Numbered from the stretch's first letter, positions 1 to 8,704 are shown. The stretch: 37,361 nucleotides of DNA from Oscillospiraceae bacterium (GCA_017459865.1 JAFUCD010000019.1:1-37361); one strand, 5' to 3'. The notes: generated by a model not told the origin, from the letters alone. Program-made: numbers and translations.

Positions 1-70
1 ACTACGTTACACTGGTTCTGCGTTAATGACTGTTTTCTTTTCACAACACCTACAGCTTAACGCAAAAAGG

Positions 71-110
71 AGCACCAGCCAAGTCCTTTTGGACCTGACT
101 GGTGCTTTTT
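71..110 (+). terminator. Rho-independent terminator of an upstream gene
   Basis: A 16-bp stem with two mismatches (71-86 with 91-106) and a TTTT loop is followed by TTTTT. It probably ends a plus-strand gene lying left of the window. A possible tail of that gene reads YVTLVLR and stops at 24-26, but seven codons are too few to call. A second short stem (116-122/130-136) and a perfect 14-bp palindrome (174-187) follow. Otherwise nothing is visible before position 284. Confidence 0.75.
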
Positions 111-283
111 CTGTTGCGCGTTATTTTGCAACGCGCCCTTCCTGCAGCATGGGAGATGCGGACAGAAAAGCTTGCAAAATATTTTGCTCCCCGGCTTAAC
201 TCTTCTCTCCGCGCCGGACAATCATAGAGATGCGAAGCGAAAAACGCAGACCATTCGAACAGGAAAGGAAAGGATGAAGAAAC

Positions 284-2629
284 ATGAAAAAATTGCTCTC
301 GCTTCTGCTGGCAGCGTGCCTGCTGGCGTCTCTCGTGCCCGGCGTTTTCGCGGCGGAGGCATCCGAGATCGGCGAGGCGGCGACGCTGACCGACTCCGGC
401 GCGTCCGACATGGCAGCACCGGAGGAGGCGTCCGGCGCGCAGCCGATGGCCACGCCCTATACGGAGCCGCCCGCCCCGCGGGATGTGTCCGCAAGCGGAA
501 CCGTAACAGAGACGATCTCCTGGACGCTGGAGAACGGGGTGCTCACGGTGTCCGGCAGCGGAGAGATCCCACATTACGGCACGACAGTTGTATGGGGAAC
601 AGAAAAAGTTGTCATCAAGGATGATCCACCCTGGGAGTCCTATAAGAACGATGTTCTGGAGATTCGCGTCGAGTCTGGCATCACGCGCATCGGCACCTGC
701 GCTTTTTCCAACATGGGCAATCTGCAGAAGGCGTCCATCGCCGGTACGGTCAAAACGATTTGGAGAGATGCCTTCTGCAATGCCTGGAAGCTGTCTGAGA
801 TCAACCTGAATGAAGGAACGGAGCAGATCAGGGAATGCGCGTTCTATAACGCCTGCCCGCAGACGCTTAGACTCCCGTCTACTGTCACGGACTTGGATGT
901 TAACGCGCTGAATGGACTCTGGAACACGGAAAACTTCGTCGTCGCACCCGGAAACCCGGTGTTTCAGTCGATCGACGGCGTGCTCTTCACCGACGGCGGC
1001 AAGACGCTCTTCCGCTATCCGGCGATGCATGCCGAGGACTATACCGTTCCTGAGGGCACAACAAAGATCGCGATGGACGGTTTCAGCCAGAACCATCTGA
1101 AAGCCGTCACGCTCCCGGACAGCCTGACCGAGATCGGGCAATGCGCGTTCGACTATTCCGAGGATCTGACATCCATCACGATCCCGGAGCAGGTCAAGCG
1201 CATCGAAGGCGGCACATTCTGGTCCTGCAAGAAGCTGCAGGACGTCTATGTGCCGGACGGCATGACCTTCATTGCCGCAGGCGCGGTGCCTGACGGCGCC
1301 GAAGTACACGTTGGACCGGCGTCACTTCTCGCCAAGCTTGGAGACGGCTCCTGGGCGCGGGTGATCCCGACGGGCATTTACGGCACGGCGTGCTTTGACG
1401 ACGCGTTCCGCGTGCTGGACCTTGTGAACCGGGAGCGCGCGGCCAACAGCCTCGCGCCGCTGACAATGGACATGGAACTGCTGTCAGCAGCCTCTCTGCG
1501 CGCGGCTGAGCTTGTGGTGAGCTTCAGCCATACCCGCCCCGATGGTACGAGGTGCTTTACGGCGAGCAAGCGAATGATGGCGGAAAATATTGCCATGGGC
1601 GCGGACACTCCCGAAAGCGTTATGTCGCTATGGATGAATTCCGAAGGACACCGCGCGAACATTCTCAATCCGGATATGAAGACCATCGGTATCGCGTGCC
1701 TTCGCGTTAACGGCACGCCCCTGTGGGTGCAGTGCTTCGGCGATGATCTCTGGAGCGAGGCGCAACACAAGAACTATCCAGCCACACTCGACTGCGGTTC
1801 AACAGTTCGAATTCTTGCGGACAAGGAGCATTTCCATCCGGTCTATACTGCGGAGAAAACGGAGTTGCAGATCGGAGAGACCGCGCATGTGCTCGTGCTC
1901 TGGATGGGCACGCACATGGATGACAAGAGTATTGTGGTCGAGTGTGACGCACCGGATGTGATCGAAGCCAATGACGGCGTTGACTTCGTTGCCGTCGGAC
2001 CGGGCACCGCGCAGATCACGGTGTACCCGATCGGTGCGCCGGACCTTGCCCAGACCTTTACGATGCGTGTGAAGGACAGCGGTGCCGCGACGCCCGACCC
2101 GGACAATCGGTTTTCGGATGTTCCCGACGACGCGTGGTTCAGCAACGCGGTCGCGTGGGCGGTGCAGAACGGCGTGACGGCGGGCACCTCCGAGACGACG
2201 TTCTCTCCCGACATGACCTGCACGCGTGCGCAGGTGGTCACGTTCCTCTGGCGCAGCGCCGGCAGTCCGGCTGTTTCGGGCGGGAAGTCCTTTGCGGACG
2301 TGGCGCCCGGCAGCTATTATGAGACGGCGGTGCAATGGGCGGTCGAGCAGGGCGTCACCGTGGGCGTGTCGGACACGCGGTTCGACCCCGACGGCGGCTG
2401 CACGCGCGCGCAGGTCGTCACGTTCCTGCACCGCGCCGCAAAGACGCCCGCCGCGGCAGGCGGCGCCGCCTTCGCGGACGTGCCGTCCGGCACGTGGTTT
2501 GCGCAGGCGGTCAGCTGGGCGGTCGAGCAGGGCATCACCGTGGGCGTATCGGACACGCAGTTCGGTCCGGACAACGCCTGCACCCGCGCCCAGATCGTCT
2601 CGTTCCTGTATCGCTTCGCGGCGCAGTAA
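284..2629 (+). CDS. Secreted LRR / CAP / Ig-like / SLH surface protein
   Basis: A 781-residue exported protein, probably bound to the cell wall. Visible in order: a signal peptide (about 1-24, cut near VFA/AEA); BspA-like leucine-rich repeats (LRR_5 type, about 84-345); a CAP/SCP domain (about 374-488) with HTRPDG, AENIA and WMNSEGHRANILNP; an Ig-like domain (about 510-598) ending in the usual GPGTAQITV strand; and three SLH repeats (about 608-781), each with a TRAQ-VxFLxR core. SLH domains normally bind pyruvylated secondary wall polymer; the role of the CAP and LRR parts is unknown and may be adhesive. The start has a purine-rich AGGAAAGGAAAGGA upstream. An ATG at 274 lies in another frame. 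The three SLH repeats are very similar to each other, which suggests recent internal duplication. Confidence 0.9.
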   Translation: MKKLLSLLLAACLLASLVPGVFAAEASEIGEAATLTDSGASDMAAPEEASGAQPMATPYTEPPAPRDVSASGTVTETISWTLENGVLTVSGSGEIPHYGTTVVWGTEKVVIKDDPPWESYKNDVLEIRVESGITRIGTCAFSNMGNLQKASIAGTVKTIWRDAFCNAWKLSEINLNEGTEQIRECAFYNACPQTLRLPSTVTDLDVNALNGLWNTENFVVAPGNPVFQSIDGVLFTDGGKTLFRYPAMHAEDYTVPEGTTKIAMDGFSQNHLKAVTLPDSLTEIGQCAFDYSEDLTSITIPEQVKRIEGGTFWSCKKLQDVYVPDGMTFIAAGAVPDGAEVHVGPASLLAKLGDGSWARVIPTGIYGTACFDDAFRVLDLVNRERAANSLAPLTMDMELLSAASLRAAELVVSFSHTRPDGTRCFTASKRMMAENIAMGADTPESVMSLWMNSEGHRANILNPDMKTIGIACLRVNGTPLWVQCFGDDLWSEAQHKNYPATLDCGSTVRILADKEHFHPVYTAEKTELQIGETAHVLVLWMGTHMDDKSIVVECDAPDVIEANDGVDFVAVGPGTAQITVYPIGAPDLAQTFTMRVKDSGAATPDPDNRFSDVPDDAWFSNAVAWAVQNGVTAGTSETTFSPDMTCTRAQVVTFLWRSAGSPAVSGGKSFADVAPGSYYETAVQWAVEQGVTVGVSDTRFDPDGGCTRAQVVTFLHRAAKTPAAAGGAAFADVPSGTWFAQAVSWAVEQGITVGVSDTQFGPDNACTRAQIVSFLYRFAAQ

Positions 2630-2685
2630 GCCGCGGCGAGCGCGCGGACGGGATATCCCGCCGCAGCACAAATCGAATCCAACAT

Positions 2686-2731
2686 GGCGCCTGCTTTCCC
2701 TTTCCGGGGAGGCAGGCGCCTTGCTTCGTTC
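2686..2731 (+). terminator. Probable terminator after the LRR/CAP/SLH gene
   Basis: A perfect 9-bp GC-rich stem (2686-2694 with 2712-2720), extended inward by CCC/GGG pairing, is followed by an interrupted T-rich tail, TTGCTTCGTT. It lies about 57 nt after the stop codon. Confidence 0.55.
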
Positions 2732-2804
2732 CGCCCGCTGCCGCGCGGACAACAAATCGGACCTGAATTTTCCTTAAACATGGAAGCTGTGCATGGCGCT
2801 GACA

Positions 2805-2833
2805 TTGACATATATGAATAATTTGTCTATAAT
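2805..2833 (+). promoter_or_regulatory. Consensus SigA-type promoter
   Basis: TTGACA (2805-2810), a 17-bp spacer and TATAAT (2828-2833) form a perfect consensus. An inverted repeat ATAGTT-AC-AACTAT (2832-2845) overlaps the -10 edge and the expected start point, so a repressor could bind there (inference). It drives the tandem-subtilase gene, with a leader of about 45 nt and the SD AGGAG at 2871-2875. Confidence 0.9.
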
Positions 2834-2885
2834 AGTTACAACTATGCATTTTTGATCCATTCTGCCAAAAAGGAGAAGAACGCCC

Positions 2886-5492
2886 ATGAAACGCTTCAGC
2901 CACAAGCTTCTTTCGGTGCTGCTCGTGCTGTGCATGGTCCTGCCGCTCTATGCCGTCCCGGCCTCGGCCGCGGAGACGGAGCGCGCGCAGGCCATCGACT
3001 ATCAGTTTGAGACGGTCAGCCCCGAGGAGGTGCATCAGTCCGCAGAAAAGCTCTCGTTCGATCCGTTTTCGCCCCTGCAATGGGACATGAAGATGATCGG
3101 CATGGACCGCGCCTGGGAATCCGGTCTGACCGGCAAGGGCGTGCGCGTCGGCGTCATCGACTCCGGCGTCTCCAATGTCACGCTCGACATCTCCGCGAGC
3201 CGGATCCTGAAGGGCAAGAATCTCAGCAACGCCTCGGGCATCTTTGCCTCGCCCACCGTGGACGCTGAGGGGCATGGCACCTTTGTCTCCGGCATCATCG
3301 GCGCGTCGCGCGGCAACGGCGTGAGCATCGCCGGCGTGGCGCCGGAGGTGACGATCGTCCCCATCAAGACGCTCAGCCGCGAGGCGGAGGCGATCCGCGC
3401 CTGCGTGGACGAGTATCAATGCGACGTCATCAACATGAGCTTCGGCGGCCCCTACGACACGCAGGCGCTGCGCGAGGCGATCCAGTACGCCGCCTCGAAG
3501 GGCGTGGTGCTGGTCGCGGCGGTCGGCAATGACGGCGACGCCGTGCTGCAGTATCCCGCCGCGTATTCCGAGGTCGTCGGCGTCGGCGCCGTCGACAAGA
3601 ACATGGCGGTCTGCGACTTTTCCAACCGCAATGACAGCGTGTTCGTCACGGCGCCGGGCGATAAGGTCCTCAGTCTCGGCCCCGCGCCCCTGCTCGTCTA
3701 TCGCAGCAGCGGCACAAGCTTCTCCGCTCCGTTCGTGACCGGTCTCGCCGCGCTGCTGAAGCAGGCGCACCCGGACATGACCACGGAGGATTTCAAGGCA
3801 ATCCTGCAGGCCTCCAGCGAGGATCTCGGCGACGCGGGCTATGACACCGCCTACGGCTGGGGTCTCGTTCAGGCGCCCGAGGCGATCGCGGCGGCGCAGA
3901 CCTATTTCGGCGGCGCGGGCGATCCGGCCCAGACGCCCGACGACGCGGAGCTGCCGCTGGACCAGCGCTTCGAGGATGTGGAGCAGAGCGCGGTGAGCGA
4001 GAGCCTGCCGAAGCTCACGTTCGACCCCTTCTCCGCGCTGCAGTGGGATATGAAAATGATCGGCATGGACCGCGCGTGGAAGTCGGGTCTGACCGGCGCG
4101 GGCGTGCGCGTTGCGATCATCGATACCGGCGTCTCCGTCAAGACGAAGGATATCGACAGCAGCCGTCTGCTCGCGGGCAAGAATCTGGTGGACGCCTCGC
4201 AGTCCACCGATGACACGAACGGGCACGGCACCTTCATCGCCGGCATCATCGGCGCGACGAAGGGCAACGGCGTCGGCATCGCGGGCGTCGCGCCCGGCGT
4301 CACCATCGTGCCGATCAAGACCTCCGACGACGGGCACTCCAACACCAGCATCAACGCCAAGGCGGTCTACGCCGCGGTGGACGAGTTCCATTGCGACGTC
4401 ATCAACATGAGCATGGGCTCGCTCAACGGCTCGCCCACGCTCCATGCCGCGATCCAGTACGCCGCCTCCAAGGGCGTCATCATCGTCTGCTCCACGGGCA
4501 ACGAGGGCAACGCGAACCTCCACTATCCCGGCGCGTACGAGGAGACCATCGGCGTCGGCTTCGTCACGATCACGAAAAACGCCAGCTACTTCTCCCACAA
4601 GAACGAGAGCATTTTCGTCACCGCGCCCGGCTCGGGCGTCGTGAGTCTGAGCACGGTGCCGTACATCGCGCACCTCGGCTCGGGTTCGTCCTATGCCGCT
4701 CCGTTCGTCACCGGTCTCGCGGCGCTTTTGAAGGAGCGCTATCCGCAGATGACCAAGGACGATTTTGCTGAGATCCTGAAGCAGTCGTCCAAGGACCTCG
4801 GCGACGCGGGGTATGACACCACCTACGGCTGGGGTCTCGTGCAGGTGCCGGAGGCGATCAGCACGGCGGACGCGTACTTTGCCGAAACGCCGGCTGACCC
4901 GGAGCCCGCGCCTGTCGCGCCCGAGTCGAAGCCCTCTGTGCTCAGCGGGCTCAGGGACGTGCTCGCGAATTCCTGGTTCTATCAGGCGGTGCAGTATGTC
5001 ACAGAGCACCGCTACATGAACGGCATGAGCGCGGAGACCTTCGCGCCGCAGGGGCTCGTGACGCGCGCGCAGGTCGCGCAGATCCTCTATAACATGGAGA
5101 ATCGCCCCGCCTTCACGCAGCGCGGCGCATTCAGCGACACGGCGAAGTCCGCCTGGTACTATGCCCCCGTCATGTGGGCGGAGAGCACCGGGCTCGTGAG
5201 CGGCTACCCGGACGGCAGCTTCCGACCGGACGCGCCCATCACCCGCGAGCAGATGGCGACGATCCTCCAGCGCTATGCGCGCTGGAAGGGCATGGACGTC
5301 ACGGCGGCGAACAGCTCCGCCCGCTTTGCAGACCTCGGCGCGGTCTCCGGCTATGCCAGGGCCGCCATGCAGTGGGCGACCGCCATCGGCGTCATGAAGG
5401 GCGACGGCGCCGGACGCCTGAACCCCGGCAGCTCCGCCACCCGTGCGGAGATCGCCGCGATGCTGATGAACTTCGACAACAGCAGAAAATAA
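2886..5492 (+). CDS. Secreted tandem-subtilase protease with SLH anchor
   Basis: An 868-residue exported protein with a signal peptide (about 1-28) and two complete peptidase S8 domains in a row. Domain 1 (about 60-340) has Asp92 in VIDSGVS, His130 in EGHGTFVSG, Asn215 and Ser278 in GTSFSAP. Domain 2 (about 378-665) has Asp413 in IIDTGVS, His447 in NGHGTFIAG, Asn539 and Ser602 in GSSYAAP. Each copy opens with FDPFSxLQWDMKMIGMDRAW and closes with YGWGLVQxPEAI, so the whole unit was duplicated. Both triads look intact. A Pro/Glu-rich linker then leads to three SLH repeats (about 680-868). The protein probably works as a wall-anchored endopeptidase; substrates cannot be inferred. It has its own consensus promoter and is followed by a strong hairpin. 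Confidence 0.93.
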   Translation: MKRFSHKLLSVLLVLCMVLPLYAVPASAAETERAQAIDYQFETVSPEEVHQSAEKLSFDPFSPLQWDMKMIGMDRAWESGLTGKGVRVGVIDSGVSNVTLDISASRILKGKNLSNASGIFASPTVDAEGHGTFVSGIIGASRGNGVSIAGVAPEVTIVPIKTLSREAEAIRACVDEYQCDVINMSFGGPYDTQALREAIQYAASKGVVLVAAVGNDGDAVLQYPAAYSEVVGVGAVDKNMAVCDFSNRNDSVFVTAPGDKVLSLGPAPLLVYRSSGTSFSAPFVTGLAALLKQAHPDMTTEDFKAILQASSEDLGDAGYDTAYGWGLVQAPEAIAAAQTYFGGAGDPAQTPDDAELPLDQRFEDVEQSAVSESLPKLTFDPFSALQWDMKMIGMDRAWKSGLTGAGVRVAIIDTGVSVKTKDIDSSRLLAGKNLVDASQSTDDTNGHGTFIAGIIGATKGNGVGIAGVAPGVTIVPIKTSDDGHSNTSINAKAVYAAVDEFHCDVINMSMGSLNGSPTLHAAIQYAASKGVIIVCSTGNEGNANLHYPGAYEETIGVGFVTITKNASYFSHKNESIFVTAPGSGVVSLSTVPYIAHLGSGSSYAAPFVTGLAALLKERYPQMTKDDFAEILKQSSKDLGDAGYDTTYGWGLVQVPEAISTADAYFAETPADPEPAPVAPESKPSVLSGLRDVLANSWFYQAVQYVTEHRYMNGMSAETFAPQGLVTRAQVAQILYNMENRPAFTQRGAFSDTAKSAWYYAPVMWAESTGLVSGYPDGSFRPDAPITREQMATILQRYARWKGMDVTAANSSARFADLGAVSGYARAAMQWATAIGVMKGDGAGRLNPGSSATRAEIAAMLMNFDNSRK

Positions 5493-5513
5493 GATAATAG
5501 AGCAAAAACGGAT

Positions 5514-5541
5514 GAGCCGGAGAGCTTTCGCTCTCCGGCTC
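5514..5541. terminator. Convergent hairpin terminator
   Basis: A perfect 12-bp stem (GAGCCGGAGAGC) with a TTTC loop sits between the plus-strand protease gene and the minus-strand zinc-ribbon gene. On the minus strand it is followed by CATCCGTTTTTGC, a usable T-tract. On the plus strand the tail is weak. Confidence 0.65.
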
Positions 5542-5550
5542 AATAGTTTC

Positions 5551-5806
5551 TCAATATCCGATCTCCTTGACCAGAAACTGCTGGCCGCCGAGGATCTTTT
5601 TGTCCCGGCTGCCGCATTTGGGGCATTTTCCCTCCTGCTTCATGATGTTGTACAGGTTTCACGATGCGGCGGCCGACCTTCTGCACGGTGGTCTTGAGCA
5701 CCAGCGGCACGAGCTTGATCAGATTCTTGCGCGGCGTCTTGCTGCATTCCTTCCAGTATTGCTCCAGACATTTCTTTTCGCCCTCGGTGAAAACATGATC
5801 TGCCAT
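5551..5806 (-). pseudogene. Small zinc-ribbon-type protein, frameshifted
   Basis: The start ATG at 5806 has a strong SD (AGGAGG) and gives MADHVFTEGEKKCLEQYW..., running well to residue 50 (...VGRRIVK at 5657). That frame then becomes implausible and stops near 5540. The next frame from 5655 reads LYNIMKQEGKCPKCGSRD and continues KKILGGQQFLVKEIGY to a TGA at 5551-5553, a convincing C-terminus with a CPxCG knuckle. Gain of one base or loss of two near 5655-5657 therefore splits a gene of about 85 codons. It could be a true mutation, an assembly error or, less likely, programmed frameshifting. The function is unknown. Its own promoter is intact. Confidence 0.7.
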
Positions 5807-5855
5807 GGATGTGCCCCTCCTGGCGGTGTGATAATGGATCAACGCGCTTGATTTT

Positions 5856-5884
5856 ACTATACGGGACGAAACCGCGGAATTCAA
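5856..5884 (-). promoter_or_regulatory. SigA-type promoter for the zinc-ribbon gene
   Basis: On the minus strand: TTGAAT (5884-5879), a 17-bp spacer and TATAGT (5861-5856), followed by a leader of about 45 nt and the SD at the ATG at 5806. Confidence 0.65.
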
Positions 5885-5908
5885 GGAGCGGGACCGCGTT
5901 TTGCCCTT

Positions 5909-5953
5909 AAAAAACCGATACGCCATGGCTCACCATGGCGTATCAGCTTTTTT
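5909..5953. terminator. Bidirectional terminator at the end of the ligase-ACP operon
   Basis: A perfect 12-bp stem GATACGCCATGG (5917-5928 with 5933-5944) has T6 on the minus strand (5914-5909) and a T6 run on the plus strand (5948-5953). It overlaps the stop codon of the minus-strand gene ending at 5943. Confidence 0.85.
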
Positions 5954-6896
5954 GAAATGGATTCTGGAGCGTGCAGAACGCAACGCATTTTGCGCGCGCG
6001 CCGCCGGCCTGCAGATAGTTCAGCGTCACGAGCATGCGCAAAGAGCGCAGGATGTGCATCGACTCGTGCGAGAGCGTCATGAGCATCAGCCCCACGAACG
6101 ACGTCACGTTCGTAAAGCGCATGCGCCCCTTCACGGAAAACTTCTCCTTCTCCAGCCGGCTGACCTTGGACAGTACCCGGTTCATCTGCCCGTACACGGC
6201 GCGAAAGTTCGGCGCCTGAATGGGCTCCTCGAACCGGCATTCGCCGTCGCAGCGGACGGAGAGGACGCTGTCGAGCTGCTGCGGCAGGCGGACCCGGGTG
6301 GTCACGGGCGGCGTGTTGTGCCGCAGCGTGATCTCCAGATTCTGCTCCTCGCCGAGCACCCAGCGCTCGTTCGTGGAGACGATCTGCCCCCGCTTCGGGC
6401 GGATGTTCAGCAGCTCCTCCTCCGCGCCTTGCGGGAGGTCCTTCTCCCGTATGTGTGCGTAGAAGCTCGCGGCGGCGCTGATGACCTCGAACAGATGCAG
6501 ACAGTTGGCGTCGCCCGCGGTCGGACAGATTCGCAGGAAATCGGCGAAGCGCTTTCCCCGCAGCATACAGTTCATGCAGCTCTGCAGCTTCTTGAAATCG
6601 CACAGCGGGCCGAGTCCCCCGTGGCTGCGCTTGTCGAGCTCCAGCGCGCGGACGGTGCCGTCGGACAGGACCCGGATGGTCGCGACGACGGTCTCCTCGA
6701 GCGGGACCATGCCGAAGCGGTAGATGCTCTTCTGCCACGCGGTCACGGTCGTGCCGTCCCCTTCGGGCGTGCAGACGGTGCCCCGGTAGCGCGTGATGAG
6801 CGAGCGGAGGTCAAAGAAGGCGTGGCTTTTGAAAATGAAGTCGTGGTCGAATGCGACGTTGCGGCGGTCCAGATCCTTCCGCAGCGTCAGAGGCAT
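5943..6896 (-). CDS. Uncharacterised ACP-linked protein, weakly DUF2889-like
   Basis: I do not recognise this 317-residue soluble protein with certainty. The N-terminal half (about 20-150) resembles the DUF2889 pattern: a beta-rich start, cysteines at about 99, 107, 110 and 124, and a final CLHLFEVISAAASF like the CTHL-type helix of that family. The C-terminal half (about 185-317) is beta-rich with GRMRFTNVTSFVGLM; a hotdog-like acyl-handling fold is possible but only a guess. No signal peptide or membrane segment is visible. Its ATG overlaps the end of the ACP gene by 10 nt (ATGCCTCTGA) and has an AGGAGG about 10 nt upstream, so translation is probably coupled. The tight link suggests that it acts on the ACP-bound acyl group or receives it. 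Confidence 0.8.
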   Translation of the reverse strand: MPLTLRKDLDRRNVAFDHDFIFKSHAFFDLRSLITRYRGTVCTPEGDGTTVTAWQKSIYRFGMVPLEETVVATIRVLSDGTVRALELDKRSHGGLGPLCDFKKLQSCMNCMLRGKRFADFLRICPTAGDANCLHLFEVISAAASFYAHIREKDLPQGAEEELLNIRPKRGQIVSTNERWVLGEEQNLEITLRHNTPPVTTRVRLPQQLDSVLSVRCDGECRFEEPIQAPNFRAVYGQMNRVLSKVSRLEKEKFSVKGRMRFTNVTSFVGLMLMTLSHESMHILRSLRMLVTLNYLQAGGARAKCVAFCTLQNPFQKS

Positions 6897-7123
6897 TCGA
6901 TATGTCCCTCCTGTACCAGACAGAGCACGTCGTTGAACGTCTCGATTTTGGACACGGACTCATCCGAGATGCGGATGTTGAACTCCTCCTCGGCGCGCGC
7001 GGCGATGTCCGCGAAGTCAAAGGAGGTCAGCCCCAGATCCGCGATCAGGCGGGTGCCGTAATCGATCTCCTCAGGCTGGACGCCGGAGACCTCGGCCAGG
7101 ATCTCTTTCAACCGTTCTTCCAT
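6887..7123 (-). CDS. Acyl carrier protein
   Basis: A 78-residue acidic helical protein with the ACP pattern: DLGLTSFDFADIA carries the candidate phosphopantetheine serine at residue 34, where housekeeping ACPs usually have DSL. It starts 6 nt after the stop of the ligase gene and uses an AAGGAG lying in that gene's last codons. The TSF context and the operon argue for a dedicated carrier and not the fatty-acid-synthase AcpP. It is probably charged by the neighbouring ligase and used by the protein encoded next. Confidence 0.9.
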   Translation of the reverse strand: MEERLKEILAEVSGVQPEEIDYGTRLIADLGLTSFDFADIAARAEEEFNIRISDESVSKIETFNDVLCLVQEGHIECL

Positions 7124-7129
7124 TTTATT

Positions 7130-8704
7130 TTACTCCTTTCGGCTTTCATACCGTTTGATTTTCTGGGTCGCAGTCTTGTCGAAGGGCTCGGTGCGCATCA
7201 CGAGCTCGCCGATCTGCTGGAACGCGCTCACGGTGCGGTTCACGCGGCTGATCGCGCTCCAGAGGGTGTCCCGGTCCGGGAACAGCTTCGGGTCCGCGTA
7301 GACCTCGGCGACGATGCGCCCCTCGCGCTCATACACCACCGCGTCGACGATGCCCTCCACGCGGTAGAGCTTCTGCTCCAGCGCCTCCGGGGAGACGTTT
7401 TCGCCGTTCGGCAGCACGATGAGATTTTTGCACCGGCCGGTGTAGAACAGATAACCGTCCTTGTCGATATAGCCCAGGTCGCCCGTGTGGAACCAGCCTT
7501 CGCGGAAGGCGAGGGCGGTGGCCTCCGGGTCGTTGTAGTACCCGGGCGAGACGCTCTCGCCGCGCACGCAGATCTCGCCGTCGCGGATCGCGACCTCACA
7601 GGTGGGGAACACGCGCCCGATCGAGCCGGGGCGGTTGTGCGTCGGCGTGTTGCAGCTCACGATGGGCGAGCACTCCGTGATGCCGTAGCCCTGGATGACC
7701 GTGATGCCGAGCCCGTCAAAGAAGCTGATCAGCTCGGGGTCGAGCGCGGCGCCGCCGCAGATGAAGTATTTCAGATTCCGCCCGAGGACGGCGTAGACCT
7801 CGGCGAACAGCTTTTTGGAGATGTCAATGCGGAACCGGCGGAGCATCGCGTTGACCTGCAGCGCCTTTTCAAACTGCGCGGTCCTGCCCTTGCGGCGCAC
7901 CTCGCGCAGGATCTCCTTCTGGAGCATCTGCAGCATCAGCGGCACGGAGACGATCACCGTCGGCTCGTGCTTTTTCAGGTTCGCCTTCACCGTGCGCAGA
8001 CTCTGGTTGATGTACAGCGTGCCGCCGCAATGCAGCGCGCCGACGATGTTCGTCATCATCTCAAAGGTGTGGCTCGGCGGCATCACGCTCAGACCCGTGT
8101 CCTTCGCCGAGAGCGGCAGGATGTTCATCGCGGTCGAGGTCATCGCGCCGAGATTGCGGTTCGTGAGGATGACGCAGCGGCTCTGCTCCGTCGTGCCGCT
8201 GGTGAAAAACAGCGCGCAGGGATCGTCCGGCCGCAGCGGCGGGAAATACGGCTCCTCGATCGTGTCGAGGTCGTAGAGCAGCGCGTGCATCTCGAAGATC
8301 TCCAGCCCCGGCTGCCGGTCGCGCAGGGCGATCGCGTCCTTCTCGCAGCGCTTGTCATACAGCAGGATCGCGCTGTCCGACCGCGCCAGACAATAGACCT
8401 GATCCTCCAGCGGGGAGCCGTAATAGAGCGGCACGGCGGCGCACCCGCTGCTGACGGCGGCGAAAAAGCACGTCAGCCAGGCGGCGCTGTTCGGCCCCAG
8501 CAGGGCGACGTGACAGCCGCTTTGCCCGCGGCGGTTGATCCAGCTGCCGAACTGCCCGCAGGCATCCAAAAGCGCCTGCCCGGTGATGAAGGGCAGATCG
8601 GGGTCCGCGCTCAGATAAAATTGCGTCTGCGGAAATTGCTCTCCGGCGTGAAACACCAGCTCACGCAGATTTTCATAATGTGCGTTGCGCTCCGACGCTT
8701 TCAT
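7130..8704 (-). CDS. AMP-dependent acyl ligase (acyl-ACP/CoA synthetase type)
   Basis: A 524-residue adenylate-forming enzyme of the ANL superfamily. It should activate a carboxylic acid as acyl-AMP and pass it to a thiol, here most likely the adjacent ACP. Visible motifs: FFTSGTTEQSRCV (about 166-178), an unusual form of the TSGTTGxPKG loop; QGYGITECSP (about 338-347); WFHTGDLGYIDKDG (404-417); YTGRCKNLIVLPNGENVSPE (421-440); and the catalytic-lysine region KTATQKIKR (510-518). The substrate cannot be read from sequence; the general look is of long-chain acyl ligases. The start at 8704 is preferred over an upstream in-frame start because AAAGGAG lies 7 nt before it. It is the first gene of a three-gene operon with a promoter at 8753-8782. 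Confidence 0.9.
   Translation of the reverse strand: MKASERNAHYENLRELVFHAGEQFPQTQFYLSADPDLPFITGQALLDACGQFGSWINRRGQSGCHVALLGPNSAAWLTCFFAAVSSGCAAVPLYYGSPLEDQVYCLARSDSAILLYDKRCEKDAIALRDRQPGLEIFEMHALLYDLDTIEEPYFPPLRPDDPCALFFTSGTTEQSRCVILTNRNLGAMTSTAMNILPLSAKDTGLSVMPPSHTFEMMTNIVGALHCGGTLYINQSLRTVKANLKKHEPTVIVSVPLMLQMLQKEILREVRRKGRTAQFEKALQVNAMLRRFRIDISKKLFAEVYAVLGRNLKYFICGGAALDPELISFFDGLGITVIQGYGITECSPIVSCNTPTHNRPGSIGRVFPTCEVAIRDGEICVRGESVSPGYYNDPEATALAFREGWFHTGDLGYIDKDGYLFYTGRCKNLIVLPNGENVSPEALEQKLYRVEGIVDAVVYEREGRIVAEVYADPKLFPDRDTLWSAISRVNRTVSAFQQIGELVMRTEPFDKTATQKIKRYESRKE

Noticed and set aside
1..60. C-terminal end of an upstream gene
   Set aside because: Two frames give short open tails (stops at 24-26 and 58-60) and neither can be recognised, so no CDS is called.
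2535..5543. Very long open frame on the minus strand opposite the subtilase gene
   Set aside because: It mirrors a high-GC coding gene, is rich in Arg/His/Asp with no domain pattern, and lacks an SD. It is the antisense shadow of the tandem subtilase.
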